A DNA stretch of 64,000 nucleotides from Flavobacteriales bacterium UBA2104 (GTDB lineage Bacteria; Bacteroidota; Bacteroidia; Flavobacteriales_D; Crocinitomicaceae): NCBI GenBank assembly GCA_002331485.1, contig DCYS01000012.1:53841-117840 (forward strand), read 5' to 3'. Position numbers and translations under genes: made by a program. The notes beneath the pieces are model-generated. The model was not told the DNA's origin. It saw only the letters and a list, made by a program, of their open reading frames with translations, and ran no database searches. This document shows positions 52,509 through 61,500 of the stretch, one piece after another. Within the stretch, counting starts at the first letter, position 1; the number at the start of each line of letters is the position of its first letter.

Positions 52509-53908
52509 TAGAGTACTTCTTTTCGTTGACTATCTAATTTGAGTAGAATAAACATCATCATTAAGAACGACATCATGGAAGAGCCCCCGTAACTGAAAAA
52601 TGGCAGAGGAATCCCAATAACAGGAATTATCCCGATGTTCATTCCAACATTAATGGCGAAATGATAAAAAATGATCATCATTACAGCATAGGCATAGACT
52701 CGTGCGAATCTACTCTTTTGTCGCTCAGCAATAACAACCAGTCGAATAAGCAAAATCGTGAATAAAGTGACCAATAATAAGGATCCCATAAAGCCCCATT
52801 CCTCGGCATAGACAGAAAAGATAAAATCAGTTTCACTTTCAGGAACGTGCTGAGACCTTGGACTTGCCAAAAGGGCCTCTTGATACCCTGCCCCAGAAAA
52901 ACCACCTGACCCAACAGCTGCTAGGGCTCTGTTTCTGTTGTAGTCTTTCCCATCCTTGTCCTCTATCTTTCCGAGCCACAGGTCAATTCTAACTTTTTGA
53001 TGTGATTGAAGCACATTTAAATAAGCATAGGAGATGGTTCCTACAAAACCTATCGATACAAAATAGACGATCATTGCAATCGAAATAAATCGACGTCGCA
53101 CTCGCTGAGAAATAAAATTTCTCACCAAGACGACTGCCAAAACGAAAATTATCGTCAAAATAGCGATCAATAGAGCCCAACCGGGAACGTCAAAACCTGG
53201 TAAAAAGGAAAAGCGATGCACAGATTCCGTAAAGTAAAGCGTTATGATGCTAAAGAAGATCACAACGAATAGTACGGGAATAAAGTGAACACCAACCCAT
53301 GTTCTTTTCAACCTGAACCCCAGCAAATTATTAAACACAAAAAGTATGATCGGATCGAATGTGATCCCTTCTCGATACATTACAAAGAAGAAGGCTGTAA
53401 AGACTAAAAAAGTACCAGTATCATTCTGTAGTAAGATCAAACTCATCGTTACCAGAACAAGGCCAATAACAAAGATCACAGTTTTACGACTGACTTGTTT
53501 TGAACGACCTTGAGCTATCAGAAAAGCGATCATTAAGGAAGTAGTCAGTTTCGAAAACTCAGAAGGCTGAATACCAAATGGTCCGACTCCCAGCCATGAA
53601 CGTGCACCATTGATCGGTTTGGTAAACAGCACAGCGATCAGTAGAAAAATCACAACTCCAAATGCTATCGGAGTTAATTTTCGTATATAATCTGCATCGA
53701 TCAAGGCGGCAATTACACCCATAAATGTTCCAACACCGATCCACATGATCTGCTTACCGTACAACGTTCCAAAGTCAAATAAAAACGGTCTATCAGGATT
53801 GTAGGCTGCAGAATATAGATTCGTTACGCCCATAATAACCAGCAAAGCGACAATCAACGTTGTCCACCAATCCCATTGTTCCTTTTTTGTTAAACTTCTA
53901 TCGCTCAT
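52508..53908 (-). CDS. rodA: Rod-shape-determining peptidoglycan polymerase RodA
   Basis: The 466-residue SEDS-family protein has about ten membrane segments. The conserved motifs include GARSWLGVGPFGIQPSEF and, near the C-terminus, PVIGIPLPFFSYGGSSM. It polymerises lipid II into glycan strands together with the class B penicillin-binding protein encoded just upstream. The extra segment in the middle (about 180-260) makes it longer than the 370 residues of E. coli RodA. It overlaps mrdA by 11 bases and the CPBP gene by 1 base. Confidence 0.95.
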   Translation of the reverse strand: MSDRSLTKKEQWDWWTTLIVALLVIMGVTNLYSAAYNPDRPFLFDFGTLYGKQIMWIGVGTFMGVIAALIDADYIRKLTPIAFGVVIFLLIAVLFTKPINGARSWLGVGPFGIQPSEFSKLTTSLMIAFLIAQGRSKQVSRKTVIFVIGLVLVTMSLILLQNDTGTFLVFTAFFFVMYREGITFDPIILFVFNNLLGFRLKRTWVGVHFIPVLFVVIFFSIITLYFTESVHRFSFLPGFDVPGWALLIAILTIIFVLAVVLVRNFISQRVRRRFISIAMIVYFVSIGFVGTISYAYLNVLQSHQKVRIDLWLGKIEDKDGKDYNRNRALAAVGSGGFSGAGYQEALLASPRSQHVPESETDFIFSVYAEEWGFMGSLLLVTLFTILLIRLVVIAERQKSRFARVYAYAVMMIIFYHFAINVGMNIGIIPVIGIPLPFFSYGGSSMMSFLMMMFILLKLDSQRKEVL

Positions 53909-55775
53909 GGATCAGATCTCCTTCCAGAATACGTTTTTCCTTGCGTTTACTTTCCTCACTAATATGACCGCGTAGATATTTTTCGATCATTAAACTGGCA
54001 ATTGGTGCAGCCCATGTGCCTCCAAAACCAGCATTTTCTACAAATACCGCAATGGCGATCTTAGGCTTATCATATGGTGCAAAAGCCATAAATACAGAGT
54101 GATCTTCACCATGAGGGTTCTGAGAAGTACCTGTTTTTCCAGCTACTACGATATCATGAATCCTTGCTCTACGAGCTGTACCACCAGCTTCATTCACAAC
54201 TTTTCGCATACCCTCTAAAACACAATCGAAATGTTCTCGATCGACCTTAGTATATTTTTTCTTCGTAAAACGGTCCAATGGTCCGGATTCACCTATGCTT
54301 TTTACAAAGTGAGGCTCATAATAGTATCCCTTATTTGCCATTATTGCGGCCAGATTAGCCATTTGCAAAGGTGTCAGTTTCACCTCACCTTGTCCTATGG
54401 AATTAGATCGAATCGTAGAAAATGCCCAACGATTTTCACCGTACCATCGGTTGTAAAACTCGACATTTGGGATCACCCCTCCTCGCAATCCGTATATATC
54501 CGTTTCTGGCTTTACACCCAAACCAAAGCTATTCATATAATCCTCCCACAACTCTAAACCTACGGCTGCATCTTTGAAAATACTCTCCTTTTTACCTTGT
54601 TGGATGATTCTCTTCACCTCATAATAAAAATAAGGGTTACACGAAAACTGTATTGCTTGAGATACATTTTGAGCATTTGGGTGGTTGTGACAACCAACTA
54701 ACGCCTTATTACACGGAAAACCAGTTTCTTCATCGATAACTCCTTCCTGCAAACCGATAAGTGCCTGAACTGTCTTCAAGATAGAACCTGGAGGATATTC
54801 AGCTGCTAAAGGTCGTGGGAAGAATGGTCGCAGAGAATCCTCATAGAGCTTCATATAGTTCTTACGAATATTTCTTGCTCCAACCATTAAATTTGGATCG
54901 TAATTCGGCGCGGACACAAGCGCCAGGATCTCTCCTGAAGATGGTTCTATCGCTACAATAGCTCCTAGTTTATTTTGCATAAGTTTTTCACCGTATCCCT
55001 GAATATCGATATCTAGGCCTAAATGCAAAGGAGGCCCTTGAAGTGCATTCGTATCTAGTTTACCATCGGCAAAGTTGTCCACCGCTCTTCCTCTTGCTGA
55101 GGTCAAGATCATATGTACCCCTTTCTGCCCACGAAGTTCATGCTCATAATAGCGCTCAAGACCAGAACGACCAATAAAATCTCCCACGCTATAGAAGTAA
55201 CGATCAGCATTCAACTCATGGGGTCTGATCTCGTTAAGATAACCAAAGATGTTCGCGCCATAAGGAAATGGATAGTTCCTCATACTCATAGGTTCTTCGT
55301 AAAACCCTTTGAAATTCGGCAGATCAACAGCAATTTGAGCAACCTCATCTGCCGAAAGTTCTGTTAAAAAGGCATAAGGTAAATATGACCTATAATCATT
55401 TACAATAGTGTCATTTCCAGTATATTTACTCTTAGTTTTTCTATCTAAACTTTTGCGAATAGCTTCAAATCGCTTTCGAATTGAGTCTTTAGATATACCG
55501 ATCAGCTCTGAAAATGCATTTGTATCTAAATCCTCGATATTATCCTCAACAAACATGAGGTTGTAGTATGTCTTATTTGAAACTACTTTTTGTCCATTTC
55601 GATCATATAAAATTCCTCTCGGAGGCTTGACATCAACTTTGCGTTTAGCCACTTCACCTGCACGTTCGATCCATTTGTCATCCACAACCTGCATGTAGAA
55701 GAGGCGAATTCCAAAAATCACACCCACTGATACGAACATGATCAGAAATACTAATCTGCGACTATCAAGATTCAT
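53898..55775 (-). CDS. mrdA: Penicillin-binding protein 2 (class B PBP, elongation)
   Basis: The 625-residue protein has a short cytoplasmic start, one membrane anchor (about 8-28), a pedestal domain (about 50-250) and a transpeptidase domain. The active-site motifs are Ser331-x-x-Lys334 (PPGSILKTV), SCN (IQFSCNPYF) and KTGT (VAGKTGTSQN). It cross-links peptidoglycan made by RodA during lateral growth. It overlaps rodA by 11 bases and mreD by 4 bases in one operon. Beta-lactams would target it. Confidence 0.96.
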   Translation of the reverse strand: MNLDSRRLVFLIMFVSVGVIFGIRLFYMQVVDDKWIERAGEVAKRKVDVKPPRGILYDRNGQKVVSNKTYYNLMFVEDNIEDLDTNAFSELIGISKDSIRKRFEAIRKSLDRKTKSKYTGNDTIVNDYRSYLPYAFLTELSADEVAQIAVDLPNFKGFYEEPMSMRNYPFPYGANIFGYLNEIRPHELNADRYFYSVGDFIGRSGLERYYEHELRGQKGVHMILTSARGRAVDNFADGKLDTNALQGPPLHLGLDIDIQGYGEKLMQNKLGAIVAIEPSSGEILALVSAPNYDPNLMVGARNIRKNYMKLYEDSLRPFFPRPLAAEYPPGSILKTVQALIGLQEGVIDEETGFPCNKALVGCHNHPNAQNVSQAIQFSCNPYFYYEVKRIIQQGKKESIFKDAAVGLELWEDYMNSFGLGVKPETDIYGLRGGVIPNVEFYNRWYGENRWAFSTIRSNSIGQGEVKLTPLQMANLAAIMANKGYYYEPHFVKSIGESGPLDRFTKKKYTKVDREHFDCVLEGMRKVVNEAGGTARRARIHDIVVAGKTGTSQNPHGEDHSVFMAFAPYDKPKIAIAVFVENAGFGGTWAAPIASLMIEKYLRGHISEESKRKEKRILEGDLIHER

Positions 55776-56287
55776 ACTTTCTTAGGCTTTTTGAAGAACA
55801 GCACTTGAATTACAATGAAGATCACAAGCGTAACTATTGAACTCAAAATGGAACTTTGCAGTATTTCAGTCCAGGCCGACCATTTAAAATACTCCAGAAG
55901 GAAAAACCAAACGTGATGAATAACTATAGTTATCCCTGCCACCTGTATGAACCATTTAACTCCCCATTCAGACATGCTTGGTTCTTTCAATGAATCATAA
56001 CCATCACGAGGAGAGAACAATCTAAATAATTCAGGTCGGATATACGCAATAAGTAAAGCCGCACTAGCGTGCAATCCGAAGGTATTCATGAAAAAATCGA
56101 CACCTAGACCAGTGAAAAAGGCCACCACCATTAATACGACAGGTCTCGTATCGAAAGGAAGCATTAAGATAAACAACGGGTAAACCATTGGATGAATTCC
56201 CCAACCGAACTCGAGTTGACCAAATATCAACCCTTGTGCTATTATAAATAGCAGCATTCTTCCGATCTGTTTAGGTAAACCTGTCAT
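55772..56287 (-). CDS. mreD: Rod-shape-determining protein MreD
   Basis: The 171-residue protein is mostly hydrophobic, with about five membrane segments, and is identified by size and position between mreC and mrdA. The segment PLFILMLPFDTRPVVLMVVA and a short central FGLHASAALLIAYIRP helix fit Bacteroidota MreD. It forms part of the MreBCD-PBP2-RodA elongasome in the inner membrane. It overlaps mreC by 4 bases and mrdA by 4 bases. The sequence itself is weakly conserved, so context carries the call. Confidence 0.88.
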   Translation of the reverse strand: MTGLPKQIGRMLLFIIAQGLIFGQLEFGWGIHPMVYPLFILMLPFDTRPVVLMVVAFFTGLGVDFFMNTFGLHASAALLIAYIRPELFRLFSPRDGYDSLKEPSMSEWGVKWFIQVAGITIVIHHVWFFLLEYFKWSAWTEILQSSILSSIVTLVIFIVIQVLFFKKPKKV

Positions 56288-57117
56288 TCTAACTCTTCTA
56301 CTTTATCTTGAAGTTCATTCAGTTCTTCTTGAAAAATATTCTTCACAACGTAAACGTATCTCAGTTTCCTCATGTCTTGAGAAAGTCGGACAGTAATATC
56401 CCACATCGGTTTCCCTTCAATAGGTTCCAGTTTTTCAACCGTTCCGATCCGAGCACCATTTGGGAAATATCCTCCGCTACCTCTTGCGAAAACTCGAGCA
56501 CCTTTCTTTATCTTAATATCATTCGATACACCAGTTAAGTTTACCCTTCTTGGATCGTTCTCTAAATATTTGATCAATCCGTAAGCGTTGGAGCCTTCAA
56601 CAAACGCACTGATATTAATTGAAGTGGTCAGTATTGATTTAACAACCGCATAATGGCTTGAAACATCATAGACTATTCCAACAACACCTTCTGGTGAAAT
56701 AACTCCCATTTTTTTCTTTATACCCTTATTCGATCCTGCATTTATCGTAAAATAATTATTCTTGTGGCTGTAAGAAGAATTGATCACAGTTGCTGGAATT
56801 CTTTCAAAAGATAACTCATGGATTGTATCCCTGATTATCGAGGTTTTCGGATCAACAGAAATATAATTTTCAGGGATCTTACGAGCTAACTCCTTGTTCT
56901 CATTCATTAGTTTTCGATTGGCCTCGTCTAAATAGACGTATTTAGTAACCTCTCGTTCAAATGACAACAATGATCCCGTAACCTGATTTGCAGTATTAAA
57001 GAATTTTGTCCTTGGAAAGGACATTAAAGAAAAGTAAGAACCTAAAGCGATCAATTGCAATACTACAAAGACGAGAAAGACTCTAAATCTTCGAAGAAAA
57101 GCAATTAATTTACGCAT
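56284..57117 (-). CDS. mreC: Rod-shape-determining protein MreC
   Basis: The 277-residue protein has one membrane anchor (about 12-32), a coiled-coil stretch (about 55-75) and the MreC beta-rich domain: NNYFTINAGSNKGIKKKMGVISPEGVVG (positions about 118-145), KGARVFARGSGGYFPNGARIG and the C-terminal Glu-rich helix. It scaffolds MreB, MreD and PBP2 in the periplasm. It lies 16 bases after mreB and overlaps mreD by 4 bases. Confidence 0.95.
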   Translation of the reverse strand: MRKLIAFLRRFRVFLVFVVLQLIALGSYFSLMSFPRTKFFNTANQVTGSLLSFEREVTKYVYLDEANRKLMNENKELARKIPENYISVDPKTSIIRDTIHELSFERIPATVINSSYSHKNNYFTINAGSNKGIKKKMGVISPEGVVGIVYDVSSHYAVVKSILTTSINISAFVEGSNAYGLIKYLENDPRRVNLTGVSNDIKIKKGARVFARGSGGYFPNGARIGTVEKLEPIEGKPMWDITVRLSQDMRKLRYVYVVKNIFQEELNELQDKVEELE

Positions 57118-57133
57118 GAATGATCACTTTTTT

Positions 57134-58159
57134 CTAATCTCTAATTAAGAACTGGAATCTATCGATATTTTTCAAAGCAATACTCGTTCCTCTTGCTACC
57201 GCTCTCAACGGATCTTCAGCAATATGAACAGGTAACTTTGTCTTCAATGAGATACGCTTATCCAAACCTCTCAACATTGAACCTCCACCAGCTAAATAAA
57301 TACCGGTTTTGTAAATATCCGCAGACAGTTCTGGCGGAGTCATCTCAAGGGCACTCAAAATAGCCTCTTCGATCTTTGAGATTGTCTTATCCAGTGCATG
57401 AGCAACTTCCGTATACGTAACAACTATTTCCTTAGGAATACCCGTCATCAAGTCTCTACCACGAACGGCAAAATCCTCTGGTGGATTATCCAATTCAGGT
57501 AGTGCGGCTCCAACCTCTATCTTGATCTGTTCAGCAGTACGTTCACCAACAAGAATATTGTGCTGACGTCTCATGTACTCCTCAATGTCATTTGTAAAAT
57601 CATCTCCCGCAACACGAATTGATTTATCACAAACAATACCTCCTAAAGCAATTACGGCAATTTCAGAAGTACCACCTCCAATATCAATGATCATGTTACC
57701 CATCGGCTCTTCTACATCAATTCCGATACCGATAGCAGCAGCCATCGGTTCGTGAATCAAATAAACTTCTTTCGCACCAGCATGCTCAGCAGAATCTCGA
57801 ACGGCACGTTTTTCAACTTCAGTGATCCCGGATGGGATACAGATCACCATTCTCAAAGAAGGGTTTACCATGTTTTTCCCTTTCTTGATCATCTTGATCA
57901 TTCCACGGATCATTTGCTCAGCACTCTGGAAATCTGCGATCACACCGTCTTTCAATGGACGAACGGTCTCGATCAACTTGTGCGTTTTACCATGCATTTG
58001 TTGAGCTTTCCTTCCTATTGCAACAACTTTCCCTGTTTGGATATCCTTTGCTACAATTGAAGGCTCATCCACTACAACTTTATCATTTTGAATGATCAAA
58101 GTGTTCGCAGTTCCTAGATCGATAGCGATCTCCTGCGATAAAAAACTAAATAATCCCAT
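57134..58159 (-). CDS. mreB: Actin-like cell-shape protein MreB
   Basis: The 341-residue bacterial actin forms membrane-bound filaments that direct lateral wall synthesis. The phosphate-binding loops AIDLGTANTLI and NMIIDIGGGTSEIAVIALGG, the adenosine motif LAGGGSMLRGLDKRI, and the MreB-typical HEPMAAAIGIG are present. It starts the mre block, with purH 89 bases upstream. That gap contains an AT-rich stretch and dyads (for example CTTATA/TATAAG) but no clean TAnnTTTG. It may have its own promoter or be read through from purH. Confidence 0.97.
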   Translation of the reverse strand: MGLFSFLSQEIAIDLGTANTLIIQNDKVVVDEPSIVAKDIQTGKVVAIGRKAQQMHGKTHKLIETVRPLKDGVIADFQSAEQMIRGMIKMIKKGKNMVNPSLRMVICIPSGITEVEKRAVRDSAEHAGAKEVYLIHEPMAAAIGIGIDVEEPMGNMIIDIGGGTSEIAVIALGGIVCDKSIRVAGDDFTNDIEEYMRRQHNILVGERTAEQIKIEVGAALPELDNPPEDFAVRGRDLMTGIPKEIVVTYTEVAHALDKTISKIEEAILSALEMTPPELSADIYKTGIYLAGGGSMLRGLDKRISLKTKLPVHIAEDPLRAVARGTSIALKNIDRFQFLIRD

Positions 58160-58248
58160 AATTCGTTTGAGCGCTTATACTGAATAATATTATAAGTATA
58201 GTTATAAATTTTAAAATTAACTAACAGTTTAAAAAGTTATTCTTCAAA

Positions 58249-59772
58249 TCAATGTTTGAAGTGTCTATTACCTGTGAAAACCATTGCCATGCCGTGCTCA
58301 TCACAGTATTCAATAGACAATTTGTCTTTGATTGAACCTCCAGGTTGAATAACACATTTAACTCCTTCTTTATCTGCAATTTCCACACAATCTGGGAACG
58401 GGAAAAATGCATCTGAAGCCATCACTGCTCCATTCAGATCAAAATCAAATGATTTCGCTTTATGAATAGCCTGATTCAATGCGTCAACACGAGAAGTTTG
58501 ACCAGTTCCACTAGCTAATAACTGACCATTTTTAGCAAGAACTATCGTATTTGACTTCGTGTGCTTTACCAACTTGTTTGCAAAAGCAAGATCCTCCTTT
58601 TGCTGATCAGTTGGGGCTACTTTTGTTACTGTTTCAAAATCAGCTGGCTCATCTGTGATCAGATCTCTATCTTGTTCTAATACACCATTCAATATTGTTC
58701 TGAACTGCTTCTTAGGAAGCTCAACTGGTTTTTGAACAAGGATAATTCTATTCTTTTTTGACTTTAGCGTCTCTAATGCAGCTTCATCATAAGATGGAGC
58801 AATAACTACTTCACAGAAAAGCTCATTGATCAAATCTGCAGTTCCACCATCGATCGTCTTATTTGAAATAAGAATACCCCCAAAAGCGGAAACTGGATCT
58901 CCGGCTAGTGCATCCTGATAAGCTTGTTTGATCGTCGAACGTGTAGCAAGACCACATGCATTATTGTGTTTCAAGATCGCAAAAGTTGGATCATCATTTT
59001 TAAATTCCTCCATCAACGTTACTGCTGCATCAACATCTAATAAGTTATTGTATGAAAGTTCTTTACCATGCAACTTATCAAATATCTCATCAAGTCCACC
59101 ATAATAAATACCTTCCTGATGAGGGTTTTCCCCATATCTAAGAACTTGAGAACGCTGTATGCTTTGTTTGAATAATGCCTTTTCTCCCTGATTGAAATAA
59201 TTAAAAATATGTGTATCGTAGTGAGATGAAACATTAAAAGCATCTCTTGCAAAAGCTTTTCTTTGCTCTAAAGTTGTTTCACATTTCTGCTCTTTCAATA
59301 GCTCTAGTACATCTCCATACTGGTCTCTATTTGAAACTAACAATACATCGTTATAGTTTTTCGCTGCAGCTCTGATCAATGCAATCCCACCAATATCGAT
59401 CTTTTCAATGATCTCTTCGTGAGTTCCTCCAGCGACAACAGTTTCTTCAAATGGGTAAAGATCAACCATTACAAGGTCCAAGGATGGTATTTCGTATTCT
59501 TCGATCTGTTTTTGATCTTCGTTATTATCTCTTCGATTAAGTATTCCACCAAAAACTTTTGGGTGTAGTGTTTTTACTCTACCACCTAATATAGATGGGT
59601 AAGAAGTAAGGTCTTCAACTCGCTTTACAGGAATACCTTGTTCTTCAATGAATTTTTGAGTACCGCCTGTACTGTAGATCGTAACTCCTTCTTCATGAAG
59701 TTTTTGAACGATCGGCGCGAGACCTTCTTTATTAAAAACTGAAATTAATGCACTGTTGATTTTCTTACCCAT
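58249..59772 (-). CDS. purH: Bifunctional AICAR transformylase/IMP cyclohydrolase PurH
   Basis: The 507-residue enzyme catalyses the last two steps of IMP synthesis. The N-terminal MGS-like cyclohydrolase domain (about 1-145) shows ALISVFNKEGLAPIV, YSTGGTQKFIEEQG and TLHPKVFGGIL. The C-terminal transformylase domain carries LRYGENPHQ, the catalytic Lys-His KHNNACGLA, and PFPDCVEIADKEGVKCVIQPGGS at its end. It uses 10-formyl-THF, supplied by FolD. The ATG at 59772 fits the canonical start. It precedes mreB in the same direction. Confidence 0.98.
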   Translation of the reverse strand: MGKKINSALISVFNKEGLAPIVQKLHEEGVTIYSTGGTQKFIEEQGIPVKRVEDLTSYPSILGGRVKTLHPKVFGGILNRRDNNEDQKQIEEYEIPSLDLVMVDLYPFEETVVAGGTHEEIIEKIDIGGIALIRAAAKNYNDVLLVSNRDQYGDVLELLKEQKCETTLEQRKAFARDAFNVSSHYDTHIFNYFNQGEKALFKQSIQRSQVLRYGENPHQEGIYYGGLDEIFDKLHGKELSYNNLLDVDAAVTLMEEFKNDDPTFAILKHNNACGLATRSTIKQAYQDALAGDPVSAFGGILISNKTIDGGTADLINELFCEVVIAPSYDEAALETLKSKKNRIILVQKPVELPKKQFRTILNGVLEQDRDLITDEPADFETVTKVAPTDQQKEDLAFANKLVKHTKSNTIVLAKNGQLLASGTGQTSRVDALNQAIHKAKSFDFDLNGAVMASDAFFPFPDCVEIADKEGVKCVIQPGGSIKDKLSIEYCDEHGMAMVFTGNRHFKH

Positions 59773-59793
59773 AACTTACTTTGATTGAGGACG

Positions 59794-59801
59794 CAAAAGT
59801 A
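59794..59801 (-). promoter_or_regulatory. -7 promoter element of purH
   Basis: On the minus strand this is TACTTTTG, matching TAnnTTTG, and it ends 21 bases before the purH ATG. It may serve the whole purH-mre-mrd run. No good -33 TTG is visible. Confidence 0.5.
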
Positions 59802-59869
59802 ATGAGATTCAGTTAAAAATGACAGCCTTTTGAAGGTAAGATTTTGAAATAATTTAGGCAATTAAGACA

Positions 59870-60253
59870 CTAGTGTGAATTTACCATATGATTTGCCAAC
59901 TTTGGGAAACAATTGTAGAGAGCATCTGAAAGATGATCATTCAGGTCCAAGGTGCCAATAGCTTCTTTCATGCATTGTAACCATGCCTCTTTAGCTTCGT
60001 TATTGATCCGGTGTGGCATGTGACGCATTCGCATTCTTGGAGGGCCATATTTTTCGTTATATCTAGGCGGCCCTCCCAAAAATTGACTTAGAAAGCAAAA
60101 TTGCTTATCTTTCACCTCTTTTATGTCATTGTTAAACAATGGTATAAGAGTTGGGTGATTGTAAACACGGTCATAAAATGCATCTACTAGTTCCTTTAGC
60201 TTTTGGTCACCAAGGATCTCGTAGAATGTTTTTGTGCCTGAGTTTTCTGCCAT
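59870..60253 (-). CDS. Truncated hemoglobin (group 2-like)
   Basis: I choose the ATG at 60253 (MAENSGTKTFYEILG), giving 127 residues, the usual trHb size; an ATG at 60292 would leave only 14 bases to the divergent gene. The 2-on-2 globin pattern is clear: the helix B/CD region VDAFYDRVYNHPTLIPLFNND, then FLSQFLGGPPRYNEKYGPPRMRMRHMPH with the proximal His in RMRHMPH. These segments match group II. It binds heme in the cytoplasm and may handle oxygen or nitric oxide. Divergent from the first OmpA-like gene. Confidence 0.9.
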   Translation of the reverse strand: MAENSGTKTFYEILGDQKLKELVDAFYDRVYNHPTLIPLFNNDIKEVKDKQFCFLSQFLGGPPRYNEKYGPPRMRMRHMPHRINNEAKEAWLQCMKEAIGTLDLNDHLSDALYNCFPKLANHMVNSH

Positions 60254-60306
60254 ATCGCGAAGATAATAGTTCGAGCGGTACGAATATTGCATAATGTAGA
60301 TTAATT

Positions 60307-61500
60307 ATGTTATTTAGATTGTTGGTAATATTAAATCTGATGAGCTTTGTTTGTCTCTCTCAAAGAGATACAGACGCATTGGATATTGCCGATTGTTATG
60401 GTGGAGTTTTCATAGATCGACCAGGTGATTTTACATTGCAATTCACGGCAAGAACCGGAGATAAAAATGATATCGAGGCCTTCCCTAGTTTGACAAAGCG
60501 AATGGAGGAAACGAATTCTCTATGGGCTTCTTTTGTGGCTCCATACGACGGAGTTTTCTTTATGATGGCTTATGCTCCTAAAGGAAGTATGGACTTTGTT
60601 GTGTTTAAAGCTGAAAATAGTGATATCTGTGGTGCAGTTGAAGCAGGAGGTGCCGAGATCGAACGTTTATTGCAAGTGGAATCAAAAGATTCTTTTGGTT
60701 TAAGTAAAGATCCGACACCCGAAAATCAGTATCTCTATGGTATTTCAATGCAAGCTGGTGAAGAGATCCATATGTTCTTCAATAACTCTGTTCAGGAAAG
60801 GATCAAACTATTTTTGAATATAACCTACGAAGGAAAAGGAATCACGGAGGCGGATATTAAAAAACAAGTTGAAGTTAAGGATCATAGAACAGATGAAACG
60901 CTAACTCATATTGCAGTTAGATTACGTGACAGAAGCACAGGGCTTCCTGTAAACGCCCAGTTGATCATAGAAGATTCAAGAGACAAGAACGGGCTTTATA
61001 TGGGTACAGATTTCCTATTTACTTTAGGAAAAAGGACGAACATAAATATGAAGATCGATGCTCCAGGATACTTTTTCAGAGATGAAGAATTTAGTCTTGA
61101 AGGGAACAGAAATGAAGAAGTCATTCTCTGGTTAGAACCCGCGGCTCCCGGTAAAAAAATAGAGCTAGAAGGTATTCAATTCAATATGGGGTCTAGTGAT
61201 TTTGCTTCTGGTTCTGAACAAAAGCTTAGGCGTTTAAAAGATTTCATGTCGTTAAATTCAGAAATCCATATCGAAATTCAAGGTCATGTGCATGCTGTAG
61301 GAGAAAACTCTTTTGCAGGACGTCGACTATCATTAGCACGCGCCAAACAAGTGATGGAATATTTAGAAGATAGTGGAATTGACAAATCCCGAATGGAAGC
61401 TGTTGGTTTTGGTAATGAACATATGGTTTATCCAGAACCTAAATTCACGTGGCAGGAACAGGCTAATCGTAGAGTGGAGGTAAAAATCGTTAAGCCCTAA
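60307..61500 (+). CDS. OmpA-like domain protein (first of a tandem pair)
   Basis: The 397-residue protein has a signal peptide (residues 1-19), a beta-rich N-terminal domain (about 20-180) opening with IADCYGGVFIDRPGDF, a carboxypeptidase-regulatory-like segment (about 190-280) and a C-terminal OmpA-like domain (about 285-395). In that domain GHVHAVGENS replaces the usual GHTD-x-x-G, while the Arg of SLARAKQV and NRRVEVKI are kept. The Asp of GHTD binds diaminopimelate in OmpA, so normal peptidoglycan binding is doubtful. The stop overlaps the start of the second copy by one base. Confidence 0.85.
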   Translation: MLFRLLVILNLMSFVCLSQRDTDALDIADCYGGVFIDRPGDFTLQFTARTGDKNDIEAFPSLTKRMEETNSLWASFVAPYDGVFFMMAYAPKGSMDFVVFKAENSDICGAVEAGGAEIERLLQVESKDSFGLSKDPTPENQYLYGISMQAGEEIHMFFNNSVQERIKLFLNITYEGKGITEADIKKQVEVKDHRTDETLTHIAVRLRDRSTGLPVNAQLIIEDSRDKNGLYMGTDFLFTLGKRTNINMKIDAPGYFFRDEEFSLEGNRNEEVILWLEPAAPGKKIELEGIQFNMGSSDFASGSEQKLRRLKDFMSLNSEIHIEIQGHVHAVGENSFAGRRLSLARAKQVMEYLEDSGIDKSRMEAVGFGNEHMVYPEPKFTWQEQANRRVEVKIVKP

